A stretch of 24,135 bases of DNA from a virus, in IMG/VR virus record IMGVR_UViG_3300021519_000074, positions 1 through 24,135 of that record, one strand, 5' to 3'. Both the position numbers and the translations under genes were made by a program. Under the pieces are notes generated by a model, which was not told where the DNA came from, did not search any database, and saw only the letters and a list, made by a program, of their open reading frames with translations. Shown here in pieces: positions 1 through 5,166 of this stretch (its first letter is position 1; each line of letters opens with the position of its first letter).

Positions 1-49
1 CAAGAATGATTGTTATGTACAAAACGATAATCCAGTCCCAATCATCCAT
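1..49 (-). CDS. Small membrane protein, N-terminal part only (runs off the window)
   Basis: The ATG at 49 shares its A with the TAA of the preceding gene (TAATG arrangement). The 16 codons visible read MDDWDWIIVLYITIIL, an acidic start followed by a continuous hydrophobic run, which looks like the beginning of a transmembrane segment. It would be the fifth and last visible gene of the leftward operon headed by the winged-helix gene at 912. Small membrane proteins are common in phage early operons, but the function cannot be guessed. The evidence is position, overlap and composition only. Confidence 0.45.
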   Translation of the reverse strand, partial: MDDWDWIIVLYITIIL

Positions 50-129
50 TACCAACCTTCCACACCGATTTGTACAGTCTGTTCTTTTGCAACTTTTGCA
101 GCGGCTAGGTAGAGGCTAGAAAGTGTCAT
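49..129 (-). CDS. Very small ORF (26 residues), hypothetical
   Basis: The ATG at 129 overlaps the TGA of the upstream gene by four bases (ATGA), and the TAA at 51-49 overlaps the next ATG. The product is 26 residues, starts MTLSSLYLAAAKVAKEQ and is mildly amphipathic. I do not recognise a family. The case for it being real is that it exactly fills the space between two genes with coupling overlaps at both ends, as in the rest of the operon. It could instead be a short translated linker that only keeps ribosomes moving to the downstream membrane protein. Confidence 0.4.
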   Translation of the reverse strand: MTLSSLYLAAAKVAKEQTVQIGVEGW

Positions 130-389
130 GTGTTTTTCAACCTTACGTGTTTTTCAATTTCAAAAGCAAACTCTATCCAATCGGCGTTTAAAGCACCCAT
201 TTCTGTTGCTATTTTAAAACGCTCATCCTCAGTCAGCCCAACCCATTCTTTGCGTGGTGGTGCAATATAAAGAGCAATCCCAGACGGCATTAGCAATGCG
301 GGATTTAGTGGTGCAATTACACAACGACCGTTGTGATAACCAGTTACATATGCAACAGGCGCATCAACAATTAAATCAAGTCGGTTCAT
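126..389 (-). CDS. Conserved phage hypothetical protein (87 aa)
   Basis: The start overlaps the upstream gene by four bases (ATGA at 389-386). The protein has an N-terminal segment with GYHNGRCVIAPLNPA, then IALYIAPPRKEWVGLTEDER, followed by a helical C-terminus. A stretch like 'YxAPP...EWVGLTDEER' recurs in small proteins of many phages of Gram-negative hosts. This is recalled resemblance rather than a search result, and no function is known to me. It is soluble, with no signal peptide or membrane segment. It is third in the leftward operon and was probably expressed together with the winged-helix gene. Confidence 0.75.
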   Translation of the reverse strand: MNRLDLIVDAPVAYVTGYHNGRCVIAPLNPALLMPSGIALYIAPPRKEWVGLTEDERFKIATEMGALNADWIEFAFEIEKHVRLKNT

Positions 390-640
390 ACAATCCCCGC
401 CCAGTTATCGCCCATGTAATTTTTAAACGCTGGGCTAGGTTCGCCCCTTGCGCGGATTGCTTCAACATAAAAATGAGTGTAATAATCATCACCAAGTTTA
501 AGAGAGTCGCACAGTACAGCACAAGCCTCGCGCTCGTCATCACGCACAAGTTCGGCAAAGCGTTCAAGCTCTGCGTCCTCCCAAATTAAATTTGGGCTTG
601 GCTTGGCTTGTCGTGCCAACTCTTTTAATTTTTTATTCAT
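386..640 (-). CDS. Conserved phage hypothetical protein with ERxAC...AIRAR motif (84 aa)
   Basis: The ATG at 640 overlaps the stop of the winged-helix gene by four bases. The protein is charged and helical, with the order RFAELVRDDEREACAVLCDS, an aromatic stretch (DDYYTHFYVEA) and IRARGE. This 'EREACAxLC ... AIRAR' pattern is widespread in small phage proteins of unknown role. A related pattern (AAERQACFDL ... AAELIKERD) occurs in the gene at 5566-5799 on the other strand, so the phage may carry two divergent members of one family. The function is unknown. Confidence 0.75.
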   Translation of the reverse strand: MNKKLKELARQAKPSPNLIWEDAELERFAELVRDDEREACAVLCDSLKLGDDYYTHFYVEAIRARGEPSPAFKNYMGDNWAGIV

Positions 641-912
641 AACCGCAATCCAAATGGTGCATGAGCGTGTTTAACAATAAGGTTTTCATAACCATCGGTG
701 GACTCGGTAGCAACTGGAGCCTGGCGTACTGTCAGAAACAACACAGGTTTAAATCTTTGCCTACCGTCACCGATCTTTTGTAGTCTGTTGTGACGTTGCA
801 ATGATCCAAGAACGGTATAAATACTGCTTGTGTGTAATCCGCAATGATCAGCAATATCAATAGCAGTCCGAGGCTCGGTGCAATACTGCAATATCTTTTG
901 TTGTGTTGACAT
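637..912 (-). CDS. Winged helix-turn-helix DNA-binding protein (91 aa)
   Basis: Residues 4-50 fit a small winged helix: a first helix (QQKILQYCTE), a helix-turn-helix (TAIDIADHCGLHTSSIYTVL with GSLQRHNRL), and a short wing (KIGDGRQRFKPVLFL). The pattern is like MarR/IclR-type or replication-linked wHTH domains, in which a serine-rich recognition helix is followed by a linker to the wing. The C-terminal 30 residues are not recognisable. GGAG lies five bases before the ATG at 912. As the first gene of a leftward operon it is a plausible regulator of this operon or of the non-coding region in front of it, but the target is inferred only from position. Confidence 0.7.
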   Translation of the reverse strand: MSTQQKILQYCTEPRTAIDIADHCGLHTSSIYTVLGSLQRHNRLQKIGDGRQRFKPVLFLTVRQAPVATESTDGYENLIVKHAHAPFGLRL

Positions 913-932
913 ATGTTCTCCATAAAAGCATC

Positions 933-961
933 ACATTAAGCGCTCTTAACACAACACGCAA
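933..961 (-). promoter_or_regulatory. Candidate promoter of the leftward small-gene operon
   Basis: On the minus strand TTGCGT (961-956) is followed by a 17-base spacer and TAATGT (938-933), 20 bases before the ATG at 912. Each box matches the sigma70 consensus at only three of six positions. However, the context GCTTAATGT resembles the GCTTAATAT -10 context of the two rightward early promoters at 1908 and 4964. The spacing is right and the match is weak. Confidence 0.35.
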
Positions 962-1035
962 GATGTATTTATTAGGTGATAACCCTTACTCTGTTTGTTT
1001 TAAATATAGTTACCCTACCCTTATACCCACCCACC

Positions 1036-1236
1036 AGTAGTATTGCTACTCTAGTAGTTGAGGATAAATCCTTTACGACAGACCTGTACCTTGTTAGGCT
1101 TATGGCAGGCATCTCACCCCACCCCTAGATTCCCTAAAACAGTAGCAGTCCTTGCAGCTGTAGAAGATCAATACCTAGAGTAAATGGTTTTAGTAGATTT
1201 CTCTACTCTGTCTATATCCCTTTCGATTTCTCTACT
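1036..1236. repeat. Cluster of AGTAG/CTACT pentamers (iteron-like)
   Basis: The pentamer AGTAG or its complement CTACT occurs at 1036, 1046, 1053, 1141, 1192, 1203 and 1232. Seven copies in 200 bases compares with about 0.4 expected for a pentamer counted on both strands in random sequence. Some copies pair into small hairpins (1036/1046 and 1192/1203). They might be binding sites for a phage regulator such as the winged-helix protein at 637-912, or an initiator. The spacing is irregular, which argues against classical iterons. Confidence 0.4.
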
Positions 1237-1345
1237 GGGGCGTGCGGGTCACACGGGATAAAGCGTAGTAATAACTGTATAACTGACCTGTATGGGTACG
1301 AGTGGTCACTCTATTAGCTAATGCGCCCTGACAGTTATCTTGAAC

Positions 1346-1487
1346 AATAAAAAAGCCGCTTTAGAGTGCATCTTGTTGGTCGACCCACCTTTGCAGAGCG
1401 GGACATTCTTTGATAAATACTCTCAACGACATTTATCAAAAAATCAAGATACACACTAAAACGGCTTACATCGTCGACCAAGACAAC
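1346..1487 (-). ncRNA. Candidate structured small RNA (~140 nt) with pseudoknot potential and its own terminator
   Basis: Read on the minus strand, the unit starts about seven bases after a strong -10 box and ends in a T6 run (1354-1349). Its closing stem pairs 1467-1445 with 1375-1353, 23 bases each. The plus strand has three mismatches. On the minus-strand RNA two of these become G-U wobbles and one stays U-U, which favours the minus strand as the transcribed one. Inside the loop is a perfect 10-bp hairpin (1440-1431 with 1418-1409, 12-nt loop). A further perfect 9-bp complementarity joins 1481-1473, before the stem, to 1384-1376, inside its loop, which is an H-type pseudoknot topology. I recognise no known RNA family. 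It could also be an oversized terminator. Confidence 0.6.
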
Positions 1488-1493
1488 AATTCA

Positions 1494-1522
1494 ATTATGC
1501 CTCTGTCTTTCCAGATCGTCAA
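1494..1522 (-). promoter_or_regulatory. Strong sigma70-like promoter for the structured RNA
   Basis: On the minus strand TTGACG (1522-1517) is separated by exactly 17 bases from CATAAT (1499-1494). Each box matches consensus at five of six positions, which is among the best matches in the window. The predicted start is a G near 1487, just before the first complementary arm of the RNA. No start codon with a ribosome site follows within the transcript. Confidence 0.65.
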
Positions 1523-1584
1523 GTTGTTGGTATGTTACTCGCTGCACTATGCAAGCTATTTATAACGACTAACTAGTATGGTTA

Positions 1585-1599
1585 AAGGGTACTACCCTT
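1585..1599. promoter_or_regulatory. Perfect 15-base palindrome AAGGGTA-C-TACCCTT
   Basis: The two seven-base arms are exact complements around one central base. It lies 19 bases past the stop of the repressor gene and about 60 bases upstream of the small-RNA promoter. It could be an operator for a dimeric regulator. It could also be a weak terminator for the repressor transcript (AAGGG/CCCTT stem with a five-base loop), although no good T-run follows. The eight bases CTACCCTT also occur near 1015. Confidence 0.35.
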
Positions 1600-1617
1600 G
1601 AGCAATAGAATCTGCTT

Positions 1618-1842
1618 TCACATACCAACAATCTTCTCAGGCCAGATTTGTTGCCAGTTGGGAATTTCTTTTCTTGACCATTTGCCTGCTGACTTTTTTT
1701 CAAGCTCGGCGGCCAACAACACTAACTTATCACCAGGCAAACCATTGTTGCGCCATTGCGATACAGCTGGTGGACTGACACGGCAGAGCTTGGCTACGGC
1801 AAACGTGCCACCTAATGTTTGGATAATTTCTGTTGTATTCAT
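1618..1842 (-). CDS. Cro/YdaS-like helix-turn-helix repressor (74 aa)
   Basis: The protein begins with TTEIIQTLGGTFAVAKLCRV and then SPPAVSQWRNNGLPGDKLVL. This is the pattern of YdaS/Cro-type repressors: a short helix, the helix-turn-helix FAVAKLCRVSPPAVSQWR at about residues 14-31, then 'G-[IL]-P'. The C-terminus (KSAGKWSRKEIPNWQQIWPE) matches the 'P...P..W..IWPE' ending of phage Cro-like proteins. The length is normal for this family. It probably represses the rightward early promoter across the shared 114-base intergenic region. No Shine-Dalgarno precedes the ATG, and the best -10 box ends six bases before it, so the mRNA may be leaderless, as from lambda PRM. Confidence 0.85.
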   Translation of the reverse strand: MNTTEIIQTLGGTFAVAKLCRVSPPAVSQWRNNGLPGDKLVLLAAELEKKSAGKWSRKEIPNWQQIWPEKIVGM

Positions 1843-1848
1843 GTAGCA

Positions 1849-1878
1849 ATCTTAACATAACTGTTTTTTATTTAACAA
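1849..1878 (-). promoter_or_regulatory. Candidate leaderless promoter of the repressor
   Basis: Minus strand TTGTTA (1878-1873), an 18-base spacer, then TAAGAT (1854-1849). Six bases separate the -10 box from the ATG at 1842, so transcription would begin at or beside the start codon. No purine-rich ribosome site is present, which agrees with a leaderless message. The -35 box overlaps the direct repeat beside the rightward early promoter, as expected for a mutually controlled switch. Confidence 0.45.
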
Positions 1879-1913
1879 ATCTATTTGACGAATCTGTTTA
1901 GTTGGCTTAATAT
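1878..1913 (+). promoter_or_regulatory. Early rightward promoter with operator-like direct repeats
   Basis: TTGACG (1885-1890), a 17-base spacer and TAATAT (1908-1913) form a good sigma70 promoter. Two nine-base direct repeats, AATCTATTT (1878-1886) and AATCTGTTT (1891-1899), flank and overlap the -35 box with a 13-base period. They are the best candidates for repressor binding. The predicted start near 1920 is followed at once by a small hairpin, CTGAC-ATACCC-GTCAG (1921-1936), in the leader of the first early gene. Confidence 0.65.
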
Positions 1914-1939
1914 CTATTTACTGACATACCCGTCAGGAC

Positions 1940-1960
1940 AACATACAGGTGCATAAATGA
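1940..1960 (+). repeat. Repeated translation-initiation block, copy 1 (second copy at 2471-2491)
   Basis: The bases ACATACAGGTGCATAAATGA, plus one preceding A, are identical at 1940-1960 and 2471-2491. Each copy includes the Shine-Dalgarno CAGGTG, a five-base spacer and the start codon of its gene. A looser copy, AACAGGTGCAAAAATGA, starts the exonuclease gene (4081-4097). The block fixes the starts of three early genes. Confidence 0.8.
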
Positions 1961-2208
1961 TTAAACATACAGACCAAACCAGTTCAGGCTTATGTGCAGC
2001 ATTGTTTGAAGAATTTGATTTGTTAAGAAATGGCAAAAGCGATCCACATCGAGCAGCTGCCGTAGCAAAGTTAGCGGTACAAATTATCAATACAAAAAAA
2101 CTAGAAATTGAGGCGGCATCGTTTCACGCTCAAGGTTTAAAGTTTGTTCCGTTAGCTTTAACCGCTAAAGGTTTAAAAATTGGTGTAAAAAATGCAGCTA
2201 AAGTTTAA
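1957..2208 (+). CDS. Conserved phage early protein, unknown function (83 aa)
   Basis: This is the first gene of the rightward early operon. The start is set by CAGGTG five bases upstream. The sequence is helical and moderately basic: LCAALFEEFDLLRNGKSDPH, then RAAAVAKLAVQIINTKKLEI, then a tail ending in GLKIGVKNAAKV. Small proteins with 'LFxExDxLRxGKxxPxRAxAxAKLAxxI' occur as the first early gene in other phages, often beside ERF or single-strand-binding genes. This is recalled resemblance and no role is established. A part in recombination or early takeover is suggested only by position. Confidence 0.7.
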   Translation: MIKHTDQTSSGLCAALFEEFDLLRNGKSDPHRAAAVAKLAVQIINTKKLEIEAASFHAQGLKFVPLALTAKGLKIGVKNAAKV

Positions 2209-2491
2209 TTGCTTAATTTGCAATGAACCAGCGAATTGCGCTGATTGGTTTGGCAATCAAAAAAAGTTTGTAACTTTATGTAAACATCACAATAAATTAT
2301 GGAGAAATGATAGTAAAAAAACTTTAACTAAATGGTGGTTTGATAGGGGTTTTGTTTTGACAAACACTATTGAACATAGTTGTAAAAAACAATTTCATCG
2401 CCCTTATTTAGGTTTGCCAATAGATGAATTAAATTTAGCATTTGCTGAATTTTTAACCAAAACGCTTTTAAACATACAGGTGCATAAATGA
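2192..2491 (+). CDS. Small putative zinc-finger protein (99 aa)
   Basis: The gene overlaps the previous one by 17 bases. Cys7-x2-Cys10 and Cys30-x-His32-His33 could bind one zinc ion, like the N-terminal knuckle of HNH or treble-clef proteins. The rest (WRNDSKKTLTKWWFDRGFV, then HRPYLGLPIDELNLAFAEFL) is basic and then helical, and no HNH catalytic core is visible. Base composition is clearly more AT-rich than the flanking ERF gene, so it may have been acquired separately, perhaps as a remnant of an HNH element. The 3' end carries the second copy of the translation-initiation block, which lies inside its last codons. Confidence 0.6.
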   Translation: MQLKFNCLICNEPANCADWFGNQKKFVTLCKHHNKLWRNDSKKTLTKWWFDRGFVLTNTIEHSCKKQFHRPYLGLPIDELNLAFAEFLTKTLLNIQVHK

Positions 2492-3096
2492 ACGTCTACC
2501 AAGCAATTTCCGCAGTTCAAAAAGACCTTTCTACACAAGGCATCTCAAAAGACCGTAAAAACACACAAGGTTCTGGATACGCTTTTAGAGGTATCGACGA
2601 TGTGTATAACGCTTTAGCACCATTCTTAGCAAAGCATGGTTTGTGCATACTCCCTAGAGTTTTAAACAGAGAATCAGTCGAGCGTCAAAGCAAAGCTGGC
2701 GGCGCATTGTTTTACATAACCGTTGAGGTCGAGTTTGACCTAGTTGCAGCTGACGGTAGCAAGCACACAATTAAAACGTTTGGCGAGGCTATGGATAGCG
2801 GTGACAAGGCTACTAACAAAGCTATGTCAGCGGCTTACAAGTATGCGTGTATGCAATCTTTTTGTATTCCAACTGAAGGCGATAACGATGCTGACAGTCA
2901 AACGCACCAGGTTGCGCCAAAAGTTGAAAAACCCAAAGGCATCGAACTGGATCACACAAAAGCATTGATGGCCTCGGCAGTTAGTTATGAAAACTTGAAA
3001 GACATTTTTAAAGATGCTTGGGTGTCTTGTTTGAAAGAACAACAAACTCCACTTAAAGCTGCATACGACGAATTTAAAGCAAACTGGGAGATTTAA
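2488..3096 (+). CDS. erf: ERF-family single-strand annealing protein (202 aa)
   Basis: ERF proteins coat single-stranded DNA and promote annealing in RecA-independent phage recombination. Here the family signature is clear: [20 protein letters not shown] at about 27-46, a hydrophobic core [12 protein letters not shown], and [20 protein letters not shown] followed by the [13 protein letters not shown] segment at about 99-138. The remaining 60 residues are a variable, charged C-terminal tail, as usual in the family. The length is typical. It starts from the repeated CAGGTGCATAAATG block. With SSB and the PD-(D/E)XK exonuclease downstream it forms a complete annealing-type recombination set. Confidence 0.93.
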   Translation: MNVYQAISAVQKDLSTQGISKDRKNTQGSGYAFRGIDDVYNALAPFLAKHGLCILPRVLNRESVERQSKAGGALFYITVEVEFDLVAADGSKHTIKTFGEAMDSGDKATNKAMSAAYKYACMQSFCIPTEGDNDADSQTHQVAPKVEKPKGIELDHTKALMASAVSYENLKDIFKDAWVSCLKEQQTPLKAAYDEFKANWEI

Positions 3097-3098
3097 TA

Positions 3099-3527
3099 AT
3101 GGCAACTGTTAACGCATTGTGTCCTGTTTGTTTTAAAGTTTTTAACATGGAAATAAAACACTTTAATTTAGTAGTAAAAAGAAGTGGCAAATGGACTTGT
3201 AAACCTTGTGTTTTAAAAACAAGAAATGAAAGCAAAGCAGCTCAAATTGGGCATACTTTTGTTCACAATCAAAAAGGTTACGTTCGCATCAAAACAGAAT
3301 TGGGATGGAAACAACAACACAGGTTTGTTATGGAACAACACTTAGGTAGGAAATTGTTAACAACTGAGTGCGTTCATCATAAAAACGAAATTAAAACAGA
3401 TAACAGAATTGAAAATTTAGAATTGTTGACAATGGCAGAACACACAAAAAAGCATCACATTGGCAGCAAACGTTCTGAACAAACTTGTAAAAATATCTCT
3501 ATTTCTAAAAGGAATGAAAATGTCTAG
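3099..3527 (+). CDS. HNH endonuclease, probably a free-standing homing type (142 aa)
   Basis: Two Cys-x2-Cys knuckles (8/11 and 34/37) precede a beta-strand region with [15 protein letters not shown] and an HNH core, [20 protein letters not shown] (about 90-109), ending in EHTKKHH (114-120). This matches HNH_3-type endonucleases: a histidine pair, an asparagine, 'N-L-E-L', then a histidine. It sits two bases after the ERF stop and overlaps the SSB start by eight bases. It is AT-rich compared with both neighbours, suggesting insertion into the ERF-SSB junction. It probably cleaves DNA of related phages and spreads by homing, though a direct role in recombination is possible. Confidence 0.85.
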   Translation: MATVNALCPVCFKVFNMEIKHFNLVVKRSGKWTCKPCVLKTRNESKAAQIGHTFVHNQKGYVRIKTELGWKQQHRFVMEQHLGRKLLTTECVHHKNEIKTDNRIENLELLTMAEHTKKHHIGSKRSEQTCKNISISKRNENV

Positions 3528-3954
3528 TAACGATCTTAATAGGTGTGAGTTCATTGGAAGGCTGGGACGCGATCCGGAAGTACGTTACACCGCTGAATCT
3601 AATGCAATTTGTAATTTCTCAATTGCTGTTGGTTACAAGACCGCAACCAAGGAAACGACAGAATGGGTCAGGATCACGGCGTTTGGCAAGTTGGCAGGAA
3701 TATGTGCCGACTACCTAAAGAAAGGCTCACAGGTCTTTGTAGCGGGTCGTATGACTACTCGCAAGTGGCAAAACAAAGACGGAGTTGATCAATACACAAC
3801 CGAGGTAGTTGCTGACCAAATGCAAATGCTCGGTGGCAAGCCTGCCGAGGCTAATGAACCAGCTGCCAAAGCAAAAGCAGACGGTGGTTATCGAGCCATG
3901 AAAGAAGGCACGTTTGTCCCAATGGAATCTGACTTTTCAGACCCGCCATTTTGA
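3520..3954 (+). CDS. ssb: Single-stranded DNA-binding protein (144 aa)
   Basis: An OB-fold SSB of the bacterial type. [18 protein letters not shown] (7-24) is the classic first strand, followed by [47 protein letters not shown] (69-89) and the [13 protein letters not shown] strand. A short linker leads to an acidic, aromatic C-terminal tip, DFSDPPF, similar to the DDDIPF tail through which SSB recruits partners. The start at 3520 is preferred because AAAGGA (3508-3513) lies six bases upstream; an ATG at 3514 is an alternative. It protects single strands made by the exonuclease and works with the ERF annealing protein. Confidence 0.95.
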   Translation: MSSNDLNRCEFIGRLGRDPEVRYTAESNAICNFSIAVGYKTATKETTEWVRITAFGKLAGICADYLKKGSQVFVAGRMTTRKWQNKDGVDQYTTEVVADQMQMLGGKPAEANEPAAKAKADGGYRAMKEGTFVPMESDFSDPPF

Positions 3955-4097
3955 TGACGCAATCAGAAGAGGCAATTCTTATTTCTTGGCGGCTTCAGCA
4001 ATGGTACGAAGGCATGGTTCTTGACGCTCGGGCCATGCAAGACGTAGAGGATGCAATCGAGATGCTTAAAACATTAGCTAAACAGGTGCAAAAATGA
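3954..4097 (+). CDS. Small helical protein between SSB and exonuclease (47 aa)
   Basis: The ATG at 3954 overlaps the SSB stop (TGATG), and the TGA overlaps the exonuclease start by four bases, so the gene fits exactly between two coupled genes. The 47 residues begin [20 protein letters not shown] and continue through MQDVEDAIEMLKTLAKQVQK. They are charged and amphipathic, likely a pair of helices or a short coiled coil. I recognise no family. It could be a cofactor of the nuclease or SSB, which is inferred from position only. Confidence 0.65.
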   Translation: MTQSEEAILISWRLQQWYEGMVLDARAMQDVEDAIEMLKTLAKQVQK

Positions 4098-4828
4098 TAA
4101 TTAAATCGGTAGATACAGAAAGTTCGCACTGGTATGCCCAAGACGGTTCACCAGCGTATCGAATCATTGGCAAAAACGGGAAAGAACGTAACACCAATTT
4201 GCGTGACGCTAGGGAATTAAACCTTGTTCCGAGCGTAACAACCATATTAGGAATTGTTGCAAAGCCTGGCTTGTCAAACTGGCTGCAACAACAAGTTTTA
4301 CTAGCTGCGCTGACGTTGCCACGCATTGCTGGCGAAACAGAGGAAAACTGGCTGCAACGGGTAATGACCGACAGTAAGAGTACGGGCCGTGACGCAATGG
4401 ACAGAGGCACGCAAATGCACGGCGTATTAGAACGGTTTTACTCTGGTGAACGTGACGATTATCCACGGTATGTTGACCAGGTTGATGCGTCAATCAGAAT
4501 TCACTTTGGGCTTGACCAACAATGGGAGGCAGAACGCTCATTTGCATACCAAGGGTTTGGCGGCAAAGTCGATTTAATTGCTGAAAACATTGTGATCGAC
4601 TTTAAGTCTAAAGACAAACTAGACAAAGTTGAGCCGTACCACGAGCAACTGATGCAATTGGCAGCCTACCGACATGGCCTTGGCAAACCAACCGCTAGGT
4701 GCGCTAATGTGTTTTTTACAGCAGCTGGTGACGTAAAGCTGATCGAGCATAGTGAGGATGATCTGCAACAGGCGTGGGATTGTTTTCAATATCTGTTAGC
4801 GTTTTACAAGCGTAAGAACAACATATAA
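4094..4828 (+). CDS. PD-(D/E)XK exonuclease, RecB/Cas4-like (244 aa)
   Basis: Motifs appear in the order of RecB-like nucleases: a histidine motif RGTQMHGVLE (104-113), E147 in EAERSF, an aspartate in GGKVDLI (D160), IDFKSK (168-173; D169 and K171), and the QxxxY helix QLMQLAAY (185-192). These are the residues that bind metal and cut DNA. The N-terminal part has VPSVTTILGIVAKPGL, typical of phage exonucleases of this group. No cysteine cluster for iron-sulphur binding is seen, unlike true Cas4. It probably resects double-stranded ends to feed the ERF annealing protein. It starts from a variant of the CAGGTGCA initiation block and is the last gene before a terminator. Confidence 0.9.
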   Translation: MIIKSVDTESSHWYAQDGSPAYRIIGKNGKERNTNLRDARELNLVPSVTTILGIVAKPGLSNWLQQQVLLAALTLPRIAGETEENWLQRVMTDSKSTGRDAMDRGTQMHGVLERFYSGERDDYPRYVDQVDASIRIHFGLDQQWEAERSFAYQGFGGKVDLIAENIVIDFKSKDKLDKVEPYHEQLMQLAAYRHGLGKPTARCANVFFTAAGDVKLIEHSEDDLQQAWDCFQYLLAFYKRKNNI

Positions 4829-4864
4829 TTAACCGTCGGCGTTGTTCCTCCTTGTTCCGCTGAC

Positions 4865-4889
4865 CGCCCCGTAATTGGGGCGTTTTGTT
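4865..4889 (+). terminator. Intrinsic terminator ending the recombination operon
   Basis: CGCCCC (4865-4870), a six-base loop and GGGGCG (4877-4882) form a perfect GC-rich stem, followed by TTTTGTTGT. It lies 37 bases past the exonuclease stop and before the second early promoter. Confidence 0.85.
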
Positions 4890-4940
4890 GTAAAAATCCA
4901 AATAAATTAAAAATAATTGCAAAAATTAGGGTAAACACCT

Positions 4941-4989
4941 ATGAAATTAGTATTTAGATAGCTTAATATTAGTCATCGCAACACGCGAT
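4941..4989 (+). promoter_or_regulatory. Second early promoter and 5' leader hairpin, same design as at 1908
   Basis: The -10 box TAATAT (4964-4969) lies in TTTAGATAGCTTAATAT, almost identical to TTTAGTTGGCTTAATAT at the first early promoter. The -35 position holds only ATGAAA (4941-4946), a poor match, so an activator or different control is possible. The leader starts with a perfect hairpin, ATCGC-AACAC-GCGAT (4975-4989). The distance from -10 to start codon is 44 bases, against 43 at the first promoter. Confidence 0.55.
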
Positions 4990-5013
4990 CAACCACGACA
5001 AAAGGTACATAAA

Positions 5014-5163
5014 ATGAGCAAACTAATTCAAGCATTTAAAGCAGACCCATCTGACAAGAACCGTGCAAAATTAGCGGCATACTTGCAAAAGCACATGATG
5101 GCTATTTGCATGGCAAGCCCAGACGAGCAGCAATTCTTGAAAGCCAACGGGTTCAAGGGGTAA
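5014..5163 (+). CDS. Small conserved-looking early protein (49 aa)
   Basis: This is the first gene after the second early promoter. AAAAGG (5000-5005) lies eight bases before the ATG, in a context (AAAGGTACATAAAATGA) much like the repeated initiation block of the first operon. The 49 residues begin MSKLIQAFKADPSDKNRAKL and continue with an AAYLQKHMMAICMASPDEQQ helix and a short FLKANGFKG tail. The arrangement is two short helices with no cysteine pair or membrane segment. The function is unknown. Codon structure, ribosome site and first-gene position make it credible. Confidence 0.7.
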   Translation: MSKLIQAFKADPSDKNRAKLAAYLQKHMMAICMASPDEQQFLKANGFKG

Positions 5164-5166
5164 GCG

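Larger units (their letters stand above)
913..1345. other. Non-coding region rich in short repeats and palindromes; possible origin or control region
   Basis: No reading frame with a credible start and ribosome site is visible on either strand. The stretch holds seven AGTAG/CTACT pentamers (listed separately) and a 12-base direct repeat, GATTTCTCTACT, at 1196-1207 and 1225-1236. It also has a small hairpin at 1192-1207 (AGTAGA-TTTC-TCTACT), a hairpin GAGTG-GT-CACTC around 1301-1312 and a perfect 10-base palindrome, ATTAGCTAAT, at 1313-1322. Dense short repeats in an otherwise empty phage region suggest a replication origin or a multi-site operator, but no AT-rich unwinding element stands out. 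Confidence 0.4.

Noticed and set aside
1385-1406. Possible 23-codon reading frame on the minus strand starting at 1406 inside the structured RNA
   Set aside because: It runs through the terminator stem and T-run, has no ribosome site, and its basic composition looks random. The RNA-structure explanation covers the same bases better.
1445-1467. GTTTTAG within the structured RNA, reminiscent of type II CRISPR repeats or tracrRNA anti-repeats
   Set aside because: Only seven bases match, no repeat array or cas gene is present, and the arm is fully explained by pairing with 1353-1375.
1353-1467. Imperfect 23-base inverted repeat read as a small transposable element
   Set aside because: There are no flanking target-site duplications or transposase, and the nested hairpin, promoter and terminal T-run fit a transcribed structured RNA better.
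1501-1617. tRNA-like stretch between the small-RNA promoter and the repressor gene
   Set aside because: No cloverleaf with acceptor and T-arm consensus can be built by eye.
1598-1846. Plus-strand 82-codon frame across the repressor gene
   Set aside because: It is antisense to a clear Cro/YdaS-like protein, has no ribosome site and shows no family resemblance.
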